From NCBI RefSeq assembly GCF_026262505.1, contig NC_067203.1, forward strand, positions 17,806,392-17,870,391: 64,000 nt of DNA. Direction: 5' to 3'. A model generated the notes under the pieces. The model was not told the origin of the DNA and searched no databases. It saw only the letters and a program-made list of their open reading frames with translations. The translations under genes and the position numbers were made by a program. Shown here piece after piece: positions 9,820 through 21,700 of the stretch; positions within the stretch are counted from its first letter, which is position 1; each line of letters starts with the position of its first letter. The stretch is from Trichomonas vaginalis G3. Taxonomy: Eukaryota; Parabasalia; Trichomonadida; Trichomonadidae.

Positions 9820-11260
9820 TGTCATTTCCGAAAAATAGAAGCGTAAGTGTTTCAAAAGGTTTAATGGCGGTGGCAGATGTGAAGTTAAATTCACCAAACT
9901 CAAACAAACAGTCAAAGTGTTATTGTCAATGTCAAAGACAGAGATTGTTGAAATGGGGAAACCATACGAAGACGAAGATGGTATAACAATAGTTCCTGTA
10001 AAAGAACAACCAACATATCCTGAAGTTAGCAGAGACTTAAGTTCTGTTGCAGATATTCGAAATGACTACCAACAACTTAAAGACAACTTCAAACTCAGGA
10101 GAAGATTTGTCAAGCTTTAAGTATAATGTTAAACTTGGTCGAACACAACCCTGTAAAAGTGAACTCATATGTCATTGCACCTCATGAAGTTTTGAAAGAA
10201 ACTATTGAAACTTTTGACAGAGGCAGACGATATAAACATCAAAGAAATAGAACCCGACATTAGTTGCTGTGGTGTTTCATATAATGTCATTGACAAGATA
10301 TACGTTATGAAAGGAGGTGAAACGTTGAACTTAAAATATAGTTTCCCAGACGTTATAAAAATATTTGACGACCACAACATTTCATTAAAATTTATTTGCT
10401 AAGTAAATGGCAGAAGACATAATGGTTTATACTATTACGACTAAAAACCCTGAGTCATATAATTCTATAACACAAACTTACAAAGTCCTCAAGGACGATG
10501 TTGTAAACTAACCTTAAACACAATGACGACTAAAGCCTGTTTTGCTCTTTTGACACCAGAAGACTTTATTGTGTGAATGGTAAAAAATACTCCTTTGAAG
10601 ATACTTACTCAGATATACCACCAACAGGTTTTGTTGACTTATTTAATACTTTAAGTACGGGTGTAACATGTGCTGCAACTAGAGCAGGTTTCATTATGTT
10701 GGATGTCCGACTGAGTTTACTATAAACGATATGAGCTATAATACAAAACTATATCTGGTTTTTACTACCAACAGTTTCCTATAACAGGAAAAGGTGTCAT
10801 ACAAGGAATGTCTATTCCATTGACATTAAGCACACCAATCTTATATATTGTTTCAAACTTAGGTTCAAAGTGTTATTCGAATGTCGACAGAATATTATGA
10901 CCAAAAGATACTTATGCGTATAAACAATACTTTCTCTGCTGGTTTGCCTATTGTTCATTCGAATGCAGAATTTTCAACCTTAGTGAACTCAAAACACTTT
11001 GGCAAGTATAACGTTGACATTAGTTGACGCAAACTTTGTTCCTGTAAAACTTTTTATGTCCTATGTATTTGTCAATGACGGCAGAAAGTTTCGAATTGGA
11101 AGATGCAACTGGTGAAAGTATTGTATTACAAGAACAACTTCAACAACAAATAGCTCAAGAACAACAAATGCAACAAATGGAACAACAAAGTCAGAATAAA
11201 AAATATTATTTTTTTTATTTTTATAAAAATGTACAGAATAGATGTTTCAGATTTTTATGA
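9820..11260 (+). pseudogene. Maverick element 1, unassigned decayed genes
   Basis: Several short plus-strand open frames carry protein-like sequence, for example EDEDGITIVPVKEQPTYPEV near 9.97-10.03 kb, GVSYNVIDKIYVMKGGETLN near 10.27-10.33 kb and the Q-rich QEQLQQQIAQEQQMQQMEQQ near 11.13-11.2 kb. They probably represent two to three adjacent genes of the element, possibly including another beta-rich virion protein. No family could be assigned. Broken in many places. Confidence 0.4.
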
Positions 11261-12780
11261 CTTCCAAGCATTCAGAAATATGTGTCCATTTCGAGACTAT
11301 AACAAAGCAGTCGAGAATTTGAAACGTTTAGTCATTTATGTCGACTCTGCCCCAGAATGTTATGTTATGAAAGAATGGGATGTAGTCTTTAAACAAACCT
11401 AAAGCGACAATAGTTTCAGAACAAGAATGTAAACAGAAACTTAAGAAAATAAAAGTCGTACAAGTTGGTATGAAGATGTTAGATGCTTGGGATATCTTAT
11501 TGTCAAAGTTAGAAGATTTTTCAGTTCGTATAAAGTTTATACATCCTTCTCCCAACTTCTATTCTATCTCACTGATATAAAATTATTCGAAAACAGTAGA
11601 TGGATTTATATAATGAAATGTTTTATTGGTATTTTAGTATAGATACTTGGTGATAGGTCAGAGTTTCCATTTGTTAAATGAAATGAGAACACTTGGAATG
11701 TTTGGCATAATGGAAACGAGAAATGATGTTAGCACAAAAACGAGCAATATCATCTATAAGATAGTATTATCGGCTCTTATGTACAAAACTACATCTTTTT
11801 CAACTATCAGTGTCTCCAAAAATTGAGAGAGCGCACTCTCAATTATAAATTTGTGGAAAACCTTCGAGAGGGATAAGGGTATACACAATATCTTAACACG
11901 AATCAGTTCTTACTAGCATATATCTAAGTTATCAGTATTAGGTTTATTCTTCGTAACTCTCATTACTGTAAACAAACCTCTAGATAAATCATCCCGTTCT
12001 ATGCTTGTGTAAATATATTAAAACTCTTCCAAGATGAGATATGAGATAAACGATTGTATGGGTAGGAACTTTTCAAGGGATGAGGAGGAGCAACTAAGTA
12101 AGATTTTATTGGGAGACAAATCGATGTCTATTGACAGATGTCTGCTTATACTAGCAAGACACACAAAAGTAATTGTGTAGTCTGTTCAATAACCCAGTTA
12201 TTATAGTTATTAGACAAAGACCAAAGAGTTATTGTGAAATACTGTCTGCACAAAGTTATCTAATCAGGGTCTTTCAAACAATCACTTAGAGTCTCCGATA
12301 GACGTTAGGTATAAGCTTCTGACACGATTAGTATTAATTGTTTATGTTGTCCAGAACGAGTAGATTCTCCACATTCTATGCTATGTAGATTTACAAAGTA
12401 TATTCACTTTTGGACTGCGTTGAGAGTCAGCACAATTTGACACGTTCTCGACTTTATCTCTATTACCAGCGTTGTTTGCGTAATTATATATAATAGACAA
12501 TAGTAATCACTATTATTCTCTAACGATTCATAATCTCAAGTACAATTCCACATACCGAAGAGAGACAAACTTGTTAGAAGCAACAAGAGTGTATATGAAC
12601 TGTTCATAGATGAAACTGACTTTGAGTGTTTAGATGAAAGTCATTGTACGATTCGTATAAACAATATTGTCAAGAATATGGTTATATGACAGCGTCTAAA
12701 CGAACATTCTTGGCAAATGTCAAAAGTCTTTTAGACGTACAGAATGGTGTATATACAAAGAAAAATTTTTCTGAGTAAAT
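11261..12780. other. Maverick element 1, mostly unreadable, with a small hairpin
   Basis: A perfect inverted repeat AATTGAGAG-agcgca-CTCTCAATT lies at 11821-11844, similar in core to the hairpins at 3687 and 59983. Around 12.03-12.2 kb a plus-strand stretch looks faintly protein-like. Otherwise nothing can be supported. The compact 9-bp stem with a 6-nt loop is the only clear structure. Confidence 0.4.
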
Positions 12781-12813
12781 TTTAAAAAAATATTTTTTTA
12801 TCCGATAGAAAAG

Positions 12814-13176
12814 ATGACGAAATATATTTCAGTAAACAAGTACATGTCAGGACTTAAAGAAGAACTAGACCCATTCACATATTTGAATGTTTACTTCTAC
12901 ATTTTGAAAAGTCTTCATTCAGCAAAGTTTGGAACATCGAACCAGTTAAGTTTGCTATTGTGACTAAAAATGGTGCGAAATTTGAAGACTTAGACATAGA
13001 AGGTTTGTTAACGGTCAAAGAAAGTTTTGACAGAAGGTTTTCAAACCTTAAAGAAGGCAAAGCATACAAACTTGTTATACCTTATGAACCAAAGAAAGCA
13101 GACGACTATGAATATTATGAGTCCTAAAGTTGTAGAAGTTCAAGGTAAATTGGGTAAAAAGATTTTTAGAGTCTAA
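12814..13176 (+). pseudogene. Maverick element 1, unassigned small gene (fossil)
   Basis: Beginning at an ATG that follows an AT-rich tract, the plus strand shows protein-like sequence of about 110 residues in short open pieces, for example SVNKYMSGLKEELDPFTYLN and FSNLKEGKAYKLVIPYEPKK. No family recognised. It lies just upstream of a minus-strand coiled gene and the packaging ATPase. Broken. Confidence 0.4.
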
Positions 13177-13239
13177 GCCAGTGTTTTGCTCCTAAAGAGG
13201 AAGAGAACATTGACATTGACCCAGAAATGTTCTAAAAAA

Positions 13240-13680
13240 AATAAATTCTTATTTTTTACATGTCAAATTTCTTTTTCTCTGGCTCTGGGTTTTTCTTCTC
13301 TTCTTCTACTTTCCTTTTCTCTCTTCTTCTTTTTCCTGGTGGAGTTTATGTCAAAACTTCTCAGAACCATATTTTTGGTAAAAAGTTCTTTGTCCTTTAA
13401 TAGCTCTTCTATTTGTTTTCTATTTCATCTTCAAGAACAGCGCATGTGTCTTCTTTGCATTCTAAGAAGTTTTGTTTGGACTTCATCTTCCAAGAGGCGT
13501 CCATCTCTGTCAACAAGTCTGTTCATTGACAAATTTTAAGACTGCTCTGGCTTAATGTTTTATGGTTCTTGTCATATTCCCAGAAACAGAACTTTAGAAA
13601 CAAATTTCCCTTTCTTGTTTACACTATGTAAGATTTTAATGGTCGACAGATGTTTTGCTGTCCGAAAAGCTTGTCTCGAA
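13240..13680 (-). pseudogene. Maverick element 1, unassigned basic gene (fossil)
   Basis: The minus strand carries protein-like sequence rich in K, R and E, including NRLVDRDGRLLEDEVQTKLL near 13.53 kb and a run of STRKKKKREKE near 13.33 kb, which suggests a basic nucleic-acid-binding or scaffolding protein. The plus-strand 117-codon frame here (13186-13539) is a shadow. Broken. Confidence 0.4.
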
Positions 13681-13741
13681 TATAGATAGCGAAATCGCTA
13701 GACATTTTCTAAAAAGATAAAAATTTTAATTTTTCTAAAAA

Positions 13742-14620
13742 TATGTTAGAAAAAAGTTTGCTGACATTGACAAGAAATTTGAGAATGCTTTTAAAACAAG
13801 ACAAGAAGGAAGTTAGAAAATGCTCAGATAAAACCCATACATGACAAGTTCTTATTTGTCAGAATGGTATAACAGGTCTAATTGCACCAACCTGGGTCTG
13901 GTAAGACTTTCACTTATCTTAAAAATGGCTGCACAACAACAAGAACTAGATGAGAAAGAACCAATTCTATGAGTTAGTAGTCATTTGTAGTACTTCGGGT
14001 CAATTTGACCAAACCGGTCAATTCGTTCAAAGATATTATAAAGAAGTCTAAGTTAGTATGTATAAAAGGATACTGAGTTGTTAAGATTGGATAAAGAAGT
14101 ACCAAAGAAGAGTTTTGAAGTATAATGCCTATAAATGAGTATGTCAATTCGAAGTTTAAAGACCCAAATGAGAAATGCAGAGAATTATTAGAGAAGAAAC
14201 ACTTCAGAAACAAACAGAAAGAGATAGATACATTTCGAAGAAATTGCAATCTTTACGATTGGAAGACTTACCCTCACAGATGTCTTCTTATTCTTAGATG
14301 ATTTCGCCTCTCATCCTTTGTTAAAGAATAGAGAACAAGACATGTGTCGAATTTCTTAAGAAGCTCAGACAACTTTAACATTTCAGTCGTAATATTGTGT
14401 ACAGACAGCCAAGAGTTTAAAGTAAGGATGTTAAAAGAATACTTACTGAAATTATACTTTTCCCCGGATGGTCCGAAGACGATTTCAATGGAACTTATGA
14501 AAGAGTCCATGGCAGGTAAGTTTGACAGACATGACTATGGGAGAAGTACAAAGTCATACAAGACCCTCATATCTTCTTTCAGAATTCATATCTACGCAAA
14601 CAAAGTTCAAATTGTAAAAA
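13742..14620 (+). pseudogene. Maverick element 1 genome-packaging ATPase, FtsK/HerA type (fossil)
   Basis: A P-loop region (APTGSGKTFTYL-like) lies near 13.88-13.92 kb, followed downstream by ELVVICSTSGQFDQT and, near 14.28-14.31 kb, a Walker B-type LLILDDFAS. Further on come VVILCTDSQEF and a C-terminal helical part. Order, spacing and length (about 280 residues) fit the A32/FtsK-HerA packaging ATPase found in Polintons, which translocates DNA into the capsid. Broken in several places; no product expected. Confidence 0.65.
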
Positions 14621-14654
14621 GGTCAATAAAAATAAATGGTTTCATCTACCCTAC

Positions 14655-15503
14655 TTTGTTTGAAGTTGTCAAAATACTCTGTTTATTTTTTCCCTTTAAC
14701 AATGGCAAATCTTTCTTTGAAGGTAAGTATTGTACAACCTTTCATATCATAGTGTGTTTGAGGTAACGTATCTTGAACTATTTTGTTTCACATTTCATTT
14801 GGGGTCATTGAAATCGGTAAGTTTTCGCGATAGAACCAATTCTGTCAGAATTGTTAACATCTAGCAGGTCGTAAAAGCTTTTTTGTTTCTTCTGGACTAA
14901 ATGCAACATAACATATCCGTTTAATCTTCTTCATTTTCCATCTCTTCAAGTATAAATCATATACTTATAGTTCTTTTCCTTTTCTTTTGGTACCGAACGT
15001 GGTATTCTTTTCTGAATGCTTTTGTCTTTTGCTTCAAGCTTGTTTTCCATCTCTTCACGTTCTTGTCCTATGAATTCGTCAAGAAGTCTGTAAATATACC
15101 CAAGCATAACGAGGCGAAGCCCACACATTGCAACAGCATTTACAGAAGATCTATGTACATAATATCTCTCAACCCGTTTGGCAATTTTTTCACGATTTTC
15201 ATAGATTTTGGCGACTGGGGTTTATATCTACTTCTCGAGTTTTTGGAACTAACGAAAAAAAATCCGTAGTCGATTTTCAGCTTCATTAATAGTTCAATAG
15301 TGCTTTGGTTCCTTAAACCAGTTTGTTGGTTTCTTCAGTATCTGGAGGCAAAAAACATGCTGTCAAAATACTTTGCATTTGGTACATATCGCTTTGACCG
15401 AACAATGAGACGGAGTTGGTTGTTAAACTGAAACCCAACTCGTTATTCTTCATTTATAGCTTCATGGACTATAACTGTGTTGTGTGTTTTCTTTTGTTGA
15501 CAT
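14655..15503 (-). pseudogene. Maverick element 1 KilA-N domain gene, copy of 27.9-28.8 kb gene (fossil)
   Basis: From the ATG at 15501-15503 (MST..., as in the element 2 copy) down to about 14655 the minus strand matches the open gene at 27913-28773. It includes the KilA-N phrase RYYVHRSSVNAVAM, the coiled KDKSIQKRIPRSVPK and the C-terminal part. The KilA-N domain is a DNA-binding domain of large DNA viruses and phages. The upstream sequence carries the same AT-rich TTTTGTATGTTAAAG motif as the other copy. Broken. Confidence 0.65.
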
Positions 15504-15590
15504 ACTGTCTTTAACATACAAAATAAAAAAATAAATTAAAATAAAACTAACTTTATTTTATTTATTTTGTATAAAAAGATAATGATTTCA
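15504..15590. promoter_or_regulatory. AT-rich promoter-like tract, two directions
   Basis: On the minus strand TTATTTTGTATGTTAAAGAC lies 5-25 nt upstream of the KilA-N start at 15503. On the plus strand TTATTTTGTATAAAAAGA precedes an ATG at about 15582. The motif matches the tracts at 24.95, 25.83 and 27.88 kb. Its consistent position just upstream of start codons is seen directly; promoter function is inferred. Confidence 0.55.
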
Positions 15591-15682
15591 GGGATTTTTT
15601 TTGCGAAGTGTAAATCGTCACTTCGTCAAAAAATCAACAGTTATATAATGAATTTGTCATTTTTCAGCAAAAAATACTTTTT

Positions 15683-15858
15683 TAGGTGAAGAGGGTGAGA
15701 TTCTTTCACGCTCTTTTTTCACCCTCTTTTTTAAACCTCCTGATGTCCTTACTGAAAAATAATGTTTCCAATGTCATTTTACTCAGATTTTATAACAGAA
15801 TTCGGCAAAAATAAAAATTTAGGGTAGAAGGTATATCTTACCCCGTTTTTCTACCCTT
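15683..15858. repeat. two intergenic hairpins (GGTGA type and GGTAGA type)
   Basis: At 15683-15733 GAGGGTGA pairs with the later TTCACCCTC. At 15821-15858 AGGGTAGAA pairs perfectly with TTCTACCCT across about 19 nt. They lie between the KilA-N gene and the CxxC gene, the same relative place as the hairpins at 26.82-27.07 kb in element 2. Confidence 0.75.
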
Positions 15859-15899
15859 TTTTTAACCATTAAAGTTTTAATAAGCGTTTTACATAGGTA

Positions 15900-16850
15900 A
15901 ACATTGTGAAATTCGTGAAATTCTAAACAATTTTGCTTAGCTATACGATTTACTTGTTCAGGATTGGTCAAAAGTTTTCACAATATTGAATGTATCTTTA
16001 TAATTTCTTCTTGAACATCTGAAGAAGGAAATCTCAGCTGTGTGGATTAGTTTTTGTTAGAAATGCAATATGTTCATTTTGGTTTTCTGCTGGTTTCTCT
16101 GCTTCTTTCTTTAAGTCAGCATTAGTCCGTTTCGCATACGTTCTATTCTTTGACAGAAATATGTTATATTTCCTTTATTGCTGCTTTACATTTAGAACAT
16201 TGTGGGTTCATTTTAGCATTGTACATTGAAAATTTGTCCATAGCCAAGTTACAACTATAGCGGTCAAATGGTCCCTCCTTAAATTCCAAAACATGCAGGG
16301 TTTTGTTTTGGGGTTGTTTCTGATTTGTTCCGTTCCATATTTTACACTTTTATCTTTATCTCTTATCTGCCATACACATTCGCACTAACGAAACAAAGTT
16401 GTCCGTAGGTCTTAAAAATTCTTCAAGATTATATATGTCAGAAACATTCTTATATACCATAATCGCAGTCTTTGTCATGACTTTGTGGTTGCTGAAATCC
16501 GCAAGAACTCATAGTTAAACCTTACGTAATGAAACTTTTAATTTGCAACTGGTCGGTTGGTCTGACTTCATTTCTTCAAAATTCCTGGAATAGTAAGCTT
16601 TTGTTGTTGTATTTCAGGAAGTTTAGGTAGAATGGTCAATTATATCCCTGCATTTCATAAATGTATTGTTTCATTTGTTTCATCTTTTGGCAGTGGCAAT
16701 CTTAAAATCTCTTGGAGAAAGTTCTTGCTTTATCTTCTGGATTGGTTGTTTCGAAATCAAAACGAATCTGGAAATAGTTTTTTTGTGAAACGTATCCTAC
16801 TAAATTGAAGTTGGGTTTCAATAACTAAAGAGTTTGGTAAAGTTGTTTGC
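15900..16850 (-). pseudogene. Maverick element 1 CxxC protein gene, copy of 25.96-26.82 kb gene (fossil)
   Basis: The minus strand is a decayed copy of the open gene at 25959-26816. The most conserved patch is KMNPQCSKCK near 16.19-16.22 kb, equal to LNPQCSKCKAA there. Function unknown. The position between two hairpin sites and beside KilA-N genes is conserved between the two elements. Broken in many places. Confidence 0.65.
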
Positions 16851-16988
16851 TAACATGTTTCTTACAATAAAAAATAAAAAAATATTTTTTAAAAAAAACT
16901 AATTTATATTTTTTTTTTTATGTTTTATTGTGAAAGTGTCCAAAAATAAATTGGTTTTCAATGAGTTTTTCTACAGATGGTAGAAATG

Positions 16989-17048
16989 AGGGTAGAAAAA
17001 GGGTAGATCTAAACATCTACCCTAACATTATTTTGCTGAATTCAGCAC
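16989..17048. repeat. intergenic hairpin, GGTAGA type
   Basis: AGGGTAGA at 16989-16996 and GGGTAGAT at 17001-17008 face ATCTACCCT at 17015-17023. The tail TAACATTATTTTGCTGAA matches the TAAACATTATTTTT tails of the GGTGA-type copies, so this is the same element with a different stem sequence. Confidence 0.8.
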
Positions 17049-17390
17049 AAAAATGAACGAAGGTCAGGATGGTATGTAAAAGTAACCTTTGAATTCATTC
17101 ATAGACACCCTTTGTAAAGCTCAAATAAAAAGTTTGGTTTTGAAGGTCGAGCCACTTTTGCTCCGCCGTTATTCTTTCAACCAAAAACTTAAGAATTTCC
17201 CTGCATGAATTTTGTATAAAAAGAAACAGTCCGAATTCCGGCGTTGCTAATATTCTTCACAAAATGCCTTATAATAACTCTTCCCAGGACTTATTTTCCA
17301 ACAACTTTCTAAAGTCTTTTTCCTAAACTATGACTGACTGACGGCACAAAAGTGGCTTAACGAAAAACATTAATATATAAAATTCAATGA
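17040..17390 (-). pseudogene. Maverick element 1 second KilA-N gene, copy of 24.98-25.4 kb gene (fossil)
   Basis: Minus-strand pieces such as SCREILKFLVERI match KCRKFLSFWLKEY of the element 2 copy, and the following sequence corresponds to its EFKGIYIHPNLVHFFAEW (KilA-N core). Broken. Confidence 0.55.
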
Positions 17391-17400
17391 AAAAATTCAA

Positions 17401-17447
17401 GAGGGGTGAAAAAAACAGGTGAAAAAAAGAGGTGAGATGCTAACCTC
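17401..17447. repeat. intergenic hairpin, GGTGA type
   Basis: Three GGTGA units (AGGGGTGA, CAGGTGA, GAGGTGA) are followed by TAACCTCTTCA. It corresponds to the copy at 24837-24886 on the outer side of the second KilA-N gene. Confidence 0.7.
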
Positions 17448-17765
17448 TTCAAACCAAATTATATTTTTTTGGTCCGGGAACAATTTTCCTCTCAATTGGA
17501 GCTGTAACATACTCTTTGCGTTAAGCGTTCAGACCTTCTCGAAGTCTTGGTTTCTCCTTGGACTGAGATTGGAATTGGAATTGCTGGGGTGGAGCCTTGC
17601 TGGAAACAACCAAGGGTTGGGGCAGTAAGGCATCAGGCCCCTAGGAGGGTAGTTCGGGAAGCTTGTGGTGGGTAGTAACCCTTGGAGGGAGTGTGGTAGA
17701 ATTTACCGAAAAAAGTGACACTTTAACCTTAAATTTCCAAACACCTATTTTTTGATTATATTTTG
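17448..17765. other. right end region of Maverick element 1
   Basis: A somewhat GC-richer tract with purine-rich runs (GGGGTGGAGCC, CCCTAGGAGGG) runs into the satellite. GTGACACTTTAACCTTAAAT at 17713-17733 resembles, in reverse complement, the sequence near 37.91-37.97 kb at the outer end of element 2, so this may be a decayed terminal repeat. No gene seen. Confidence 0.4.
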
Positions 17766-18587
17766 TTAATTTATATATTTTATATATATATGTATATTTA
17801 ATAATGTATATAAAAAATTATATATGTATAATATATTTATATATTATATATTTTATATATTTATATATGTAATAATTTATATATGTATATATTTTTATAT
17901 TTTATATATGTATTATTATTAATGGTATATATTTATATATGTATATATTTATAATATGTATATATTTATATATGTTATATATTTTATATATGTATATAAT
18001 TTATATATGTATATATTTTATATATGTATATATTTATATATGTATATTTTATATATTATATATTTTATATATGTATATATTTATATTATGTATATATTTA
18101 TATATGTTATATTTATATAGTAATATTATATACTGTATATATTTATTATGTATATATTTATTATATGTATATTTATAATATGTATATATTTATATATGTA
18201 ATATATTTATATATGTTATATATTTATATAATGTTATATATTTATATATGTATATATTTATAATATGTATATATTTTATATATGTATATTATTTTATATG
18301 TATATATTTATATATGTATATATTTATATATGTTATACTATTATATATGTATATATTTAATATATGTATATATTTATATATGTATATATTTATTATATGG
18401 TAATATATTTATATATGTATATATTTATATATTGTATATATTATATATGTATATATTTTATATATGTATATATTTATATATGTATATATTTTATATATGT
18501 ATATATTATATTGTATATATTTATATATGTATATATTTATATATGTAGTATATTTATATATGTAATATTTAATATATGTATAATATA
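17766..18587. repeat. AT-only 16-bp satellite array, left part
   Basis: The array has a degenerate 16-bp unit ATATTTATATATGTAT with many one-base length changes. It contains essentially no C and only the G of the TATG. Long frames rich in Y and I over the array are artefacts of the repeat. It is interrupted by the mariner at 18588. Confidence 0.9.
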
Positions 18588-19892
18588 GGGGTGTCCAAAG
18601 GTGCGTTTAGCACAGCGCTCTTATGAGACTATTTAAAGGAGATATATGCTGATTATAAATATATAATAAAAAATATGAATATATGTATATGATGATATGT
18701 TGTATTTTGGCGCCATGCCGATATAAAATGAATTTTGAGACAAGAGGCGGTTTCGCGGGAAAATTTGGCGGGATTTTTTTCATTTTTTTTAAAATGAATC
18801 ATAAAGAAAACATCCTCGCTCTTGCAAAAAAATTGCAAAGACTGTAAAAAAATCTACGAGACATTGGTAAAATGCTTCGGTATGGATGCTCCTAGCTATT
18901 CCACTGTAACGTATAATGTTAGGATGTATCACTTCATGAACAAAAAGGCGCCCATCATAAAAATTGACAAAAAATCGCCGGATAAAAGAAAAATCAAAGC
19001 AATTCTTCAAGCGCTAGATGAAGACCCAAGAGCATCACTCAGAAAGGATAGAGGAGATGACAAAGATACCACGTACAACAGTCAGTTATTATCTGCACAA
19101 TTATTTGAACTACAAACATAGTATACACGTTGGGTTCCCGCACAACCTTAATTCAGTTCAAAAAAAATCTAGAGTCCAATCTTCGAAAGAGCTCCTCTCT
19201 ATATTGGGTGCGTATCAATCCAAGAAGTTTCGCTTTTTAATAACAGGGGACGAGTCTTGGTTTCAATATGCAACAGAAGCCAAAATCATGTGAGATCCCG
19301 AAGGATGAAAATCCGCAAACATTCCCGAAGAAAAAAATTGAACACACCAATGATGATGTTGTCGGTTTTTTGGGGCGTGAATGGCATCATCGCAATTGAT
19401 ATTCTTCAAAAACCTAATACGATGAATGCTCAGTATCTAATTGACAATGTTCTTACTCAAATTATCAATTCTGATGAGTTTGAGAAATCCAAACAACAAA
19501 AACAAAAGTTTGCAATTCATTTTGATAATTCAAGAGTTCACAAAAGTCATAAGGTAATGAATTACTTGGTGGAAAACAATGTCAAAGTTGTTCCAACCCA
19601 ATTTATTCACCTGATATTGCACCCTCTGACTTTTATTTATTCGGCCGCTAAAAAAGAGAGCTGAAGGACGCGAATTCCGCGAGTCCAGATGATCTTGAAA
19701 ATTTTGTAAGAGAGCAATTTGAGCAATTTTCTCATGATGATTTAAGCGTGTCTTTCAAGCCTGGATCGATCGCTGCGAACGCGTGATTGAATCCAATGGG
19801 TGATTATATTTAAATAAACTTTATATATATGTAAACTTGTTTATTTCTATTCGCAGTATTCAGGTTTGTGCTAAACACACCCTTGGACACCG
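18588..19892 (+). mobile_element. Tvmar1-like mariner, copy A, inserted in satellite
   Basis: The ends are inverted: GGGTGTCCAAAGGTGCGTTT on the left and, on the right, the complement of GGTGTCCAAGGGTGTGTTT. The element is flanked by TA at 18586-18587 and 19893-19894, the mariner target duplication. At 1305 bp it is almost the same length as copy B (1300 bp), to which it is about 97-98% identical by eye. It sits inside the 16-bp satellite, next to the assembly gap. Confidence 0.9.
18794..19813 (+). pseudogene. mariner transposase, copy A, with one-base indels
   Basis: The gene aligns base for base with the open transposase of copy B but carries several one-base length differences. There are extra bases near 18831, 19045, 19292, 19341 and 19799, and a missing base near 19599. 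Each shifts the frame, so only short pieces such as ITGDESWFQYATEAKIM (first catalytic D) and FAIHFDNSRVHKSHK (second D) are open. Because nearly all differences are single-base indels at short runs, next to a gap, some may be sequence errors rather than decay. Confidence 0.85.
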
Positions 19893-20123
19893 TATATTTA
19901 AATATGTATATATTTAATATATGTTAATATTTAATATATGTATATAATTTATATATGCTATATATTTATATATGTAATATATTTATATATGTATNNNNNN
20001 NNNNNNNNNNNNNNNNNNNATATTTTATATATGTATATATTTATATACTGTATATATTTAGTATATATTTATATAGTATATATTTATATATGTATATTTG
20101 TATATATTATATATGTATATATT

Positions 20124-20169
<46 letters not shown>

Positions 20170-20786
20170 TATATATGTATATATATTTATATATGTATAT
20201 ATTTATATATGTATATATTTATATTATGTATATATTATATATATGTATATATTTATATATGTATATATTTATATATGTATATATTTATATATATATATAT
20301 TATTATATATATGTAAATTTAATATGTATATATTTATATATGTATATTTATATATGTATTATATTTATATATGTATATATTTATTTATATATTAATAGTA
20401 TTTATATATGTATATATTATAATATGTATATATTTATATATGTATATATTTATATATGTATATATTTATATATGTATATATTTTATATATGTATATATTT
20501 ATATAATGTATATTATATGTATATATGTATAATATTTTATATAATGTATAATATTTATATATGTATATATTTATATATGTATATTTATATATGTATATAT
20601 TTAATATGTATATATTTATATATGTATATATTATATATGTATATATTTATATATGTATATATTTATATATGTATATATATATATATATATGTATATATTT
20701 ATATATGTATATATTTATATATGTATATAATTATATATATATAGTATATATTATATATGTATATATTTATATATGTATATATTTAC
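19893..20786. repeat. AT-only 16-bp satellite array, right part
   Basis: This is the same ATATTTATATATGTAT unit as 17.77-18.59 kb, the continuation of one array split by the mariner. It contains the N run. No genes; the 268-codon Y/I frame across it is spurious. Confidence 0.9.
19995..20019. other. assembly gap (25 N)
   Basis: A run of 25 N inside the satellite. The real array length here is unknown. Confidence 1.
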
Positions 20787-21700
20787 CCAGATTTGCCTTA
20801 CTTTTACCACCTCTCTAAAGCTGGGACACCGCCTATCGTTGGGAGTAGCTATTAAATAGAACCACCAAGGGTACTTTTCGAATTGCTTGTGTAGTGTAGT
20901 GAAACATCCGACATAATGATTTATTATGCTAAGGTTTGATTCCCATTTAGCCAATTTTTTCTTTTTTGGATCATGAATTTTTTTTAGGTCACTATAAGAG
21001 TTTGTTTCATGTTCTAAATCTGCTGCATATGTAATCTATTTTTATTTACCTATTTTTTAAAAATCTATTGATTGCCAAATTTGAATATATTTAAAATCAT
21101 AAAACTCAAAAAACTATAAATATATGTTTAATGCATAGTGCCGATACTCAAATATCAGATTACTTAGATCCATGAATAATATCCGAATTTTTTTCTTAAA
21201 ATTAAACTTCAAACCTTCTTGCATCTTATCTTCATCAATTGTAAATTTTTAAAACATTTTTTAAAATAATTTGCGTAAATTTTATTCTCATGTTGTTTTA
21301 ATCGAAAATTGATAAACATTTTCAAAAAATAATATGAGTTCGTTGGAATTGAAATTTGAAAAAGAAGGTGGAATTAAAGTCGTATCCCATTCTGAATTTC
21401 ATTTTCCAGCTTTAGCGGAATGCGGTGTTTAGTTTTCGCTGAATGGAAGGACCAATCTAATCCAGAGTGAAAATAAATAATATATGGAACGTTTTGGAGG
21501 TCCAAAAGCGGGAATTGGGTGAGCTTGTAAATGCTGGCAGAGAAACAATTGTGATTGTGACTGAAACAAGGAAATTTTGTTAGTGTTTTTAAAAGATTAT
21601 GTTTCAAATGGTTTTAACAAACACAAAGAATATTTAGATATACCTACATAAACGGACGGATTTTCGAACAGGTAGCAACAAAACCCTCCGGTTATGGCTG
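20787..21700. other. Maverick element 2 left end region, no clear gene
   Basis: AT-rich sequence between the satellite and the first readable gene. Short frames exist (for example 21374-21607, minus) but none is convincing. No terminal repeat could be fixed by eye. Confidence 0.35.

Larger units (their letters stand above)
4060..17760 (-). mobile_element. Maverick/Polinton element 1 (fossil)
   Basis: The block holds a capsid gene (7.9-9.3 kb), structural-type proteins (4.6-7.8 kb), a packaging ATPase (13.7-14.6 kb), two KilA-N genes and a CxxC protein gene (14.7-17.4 kb, minus strand), a combination typical of T. vaginalis Mavericks. Capsid, ATPase, protein-primed polymerase and integrase define the Polinton family. 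Here no polymerase or integrase was recognised, so this copy is incomplete. The element is broken, with some tens of breaks unevenly spread: the 4.6-9.3 kb part is mostly open and 9.6-17.4 kb is badly decayed. Its right end abuts the satellite. The left end is uncertain, between about 4.06 and 4.3 kb, where 31-bp direct repeats lie. Strand is given by the KilA-N block, and the capsid runs the other way. It is likely an old insertion. Confidence 0.7.

Noticed and set aside
17939-20818. Long Y/I-rich frames (up to 268 codons) at 17.9-18.6 and 19.9-20.8 kb
   Set aside because: They are translations of the AT-only 16-bp satellite, one crossing an N run; low-complexity artefacts.
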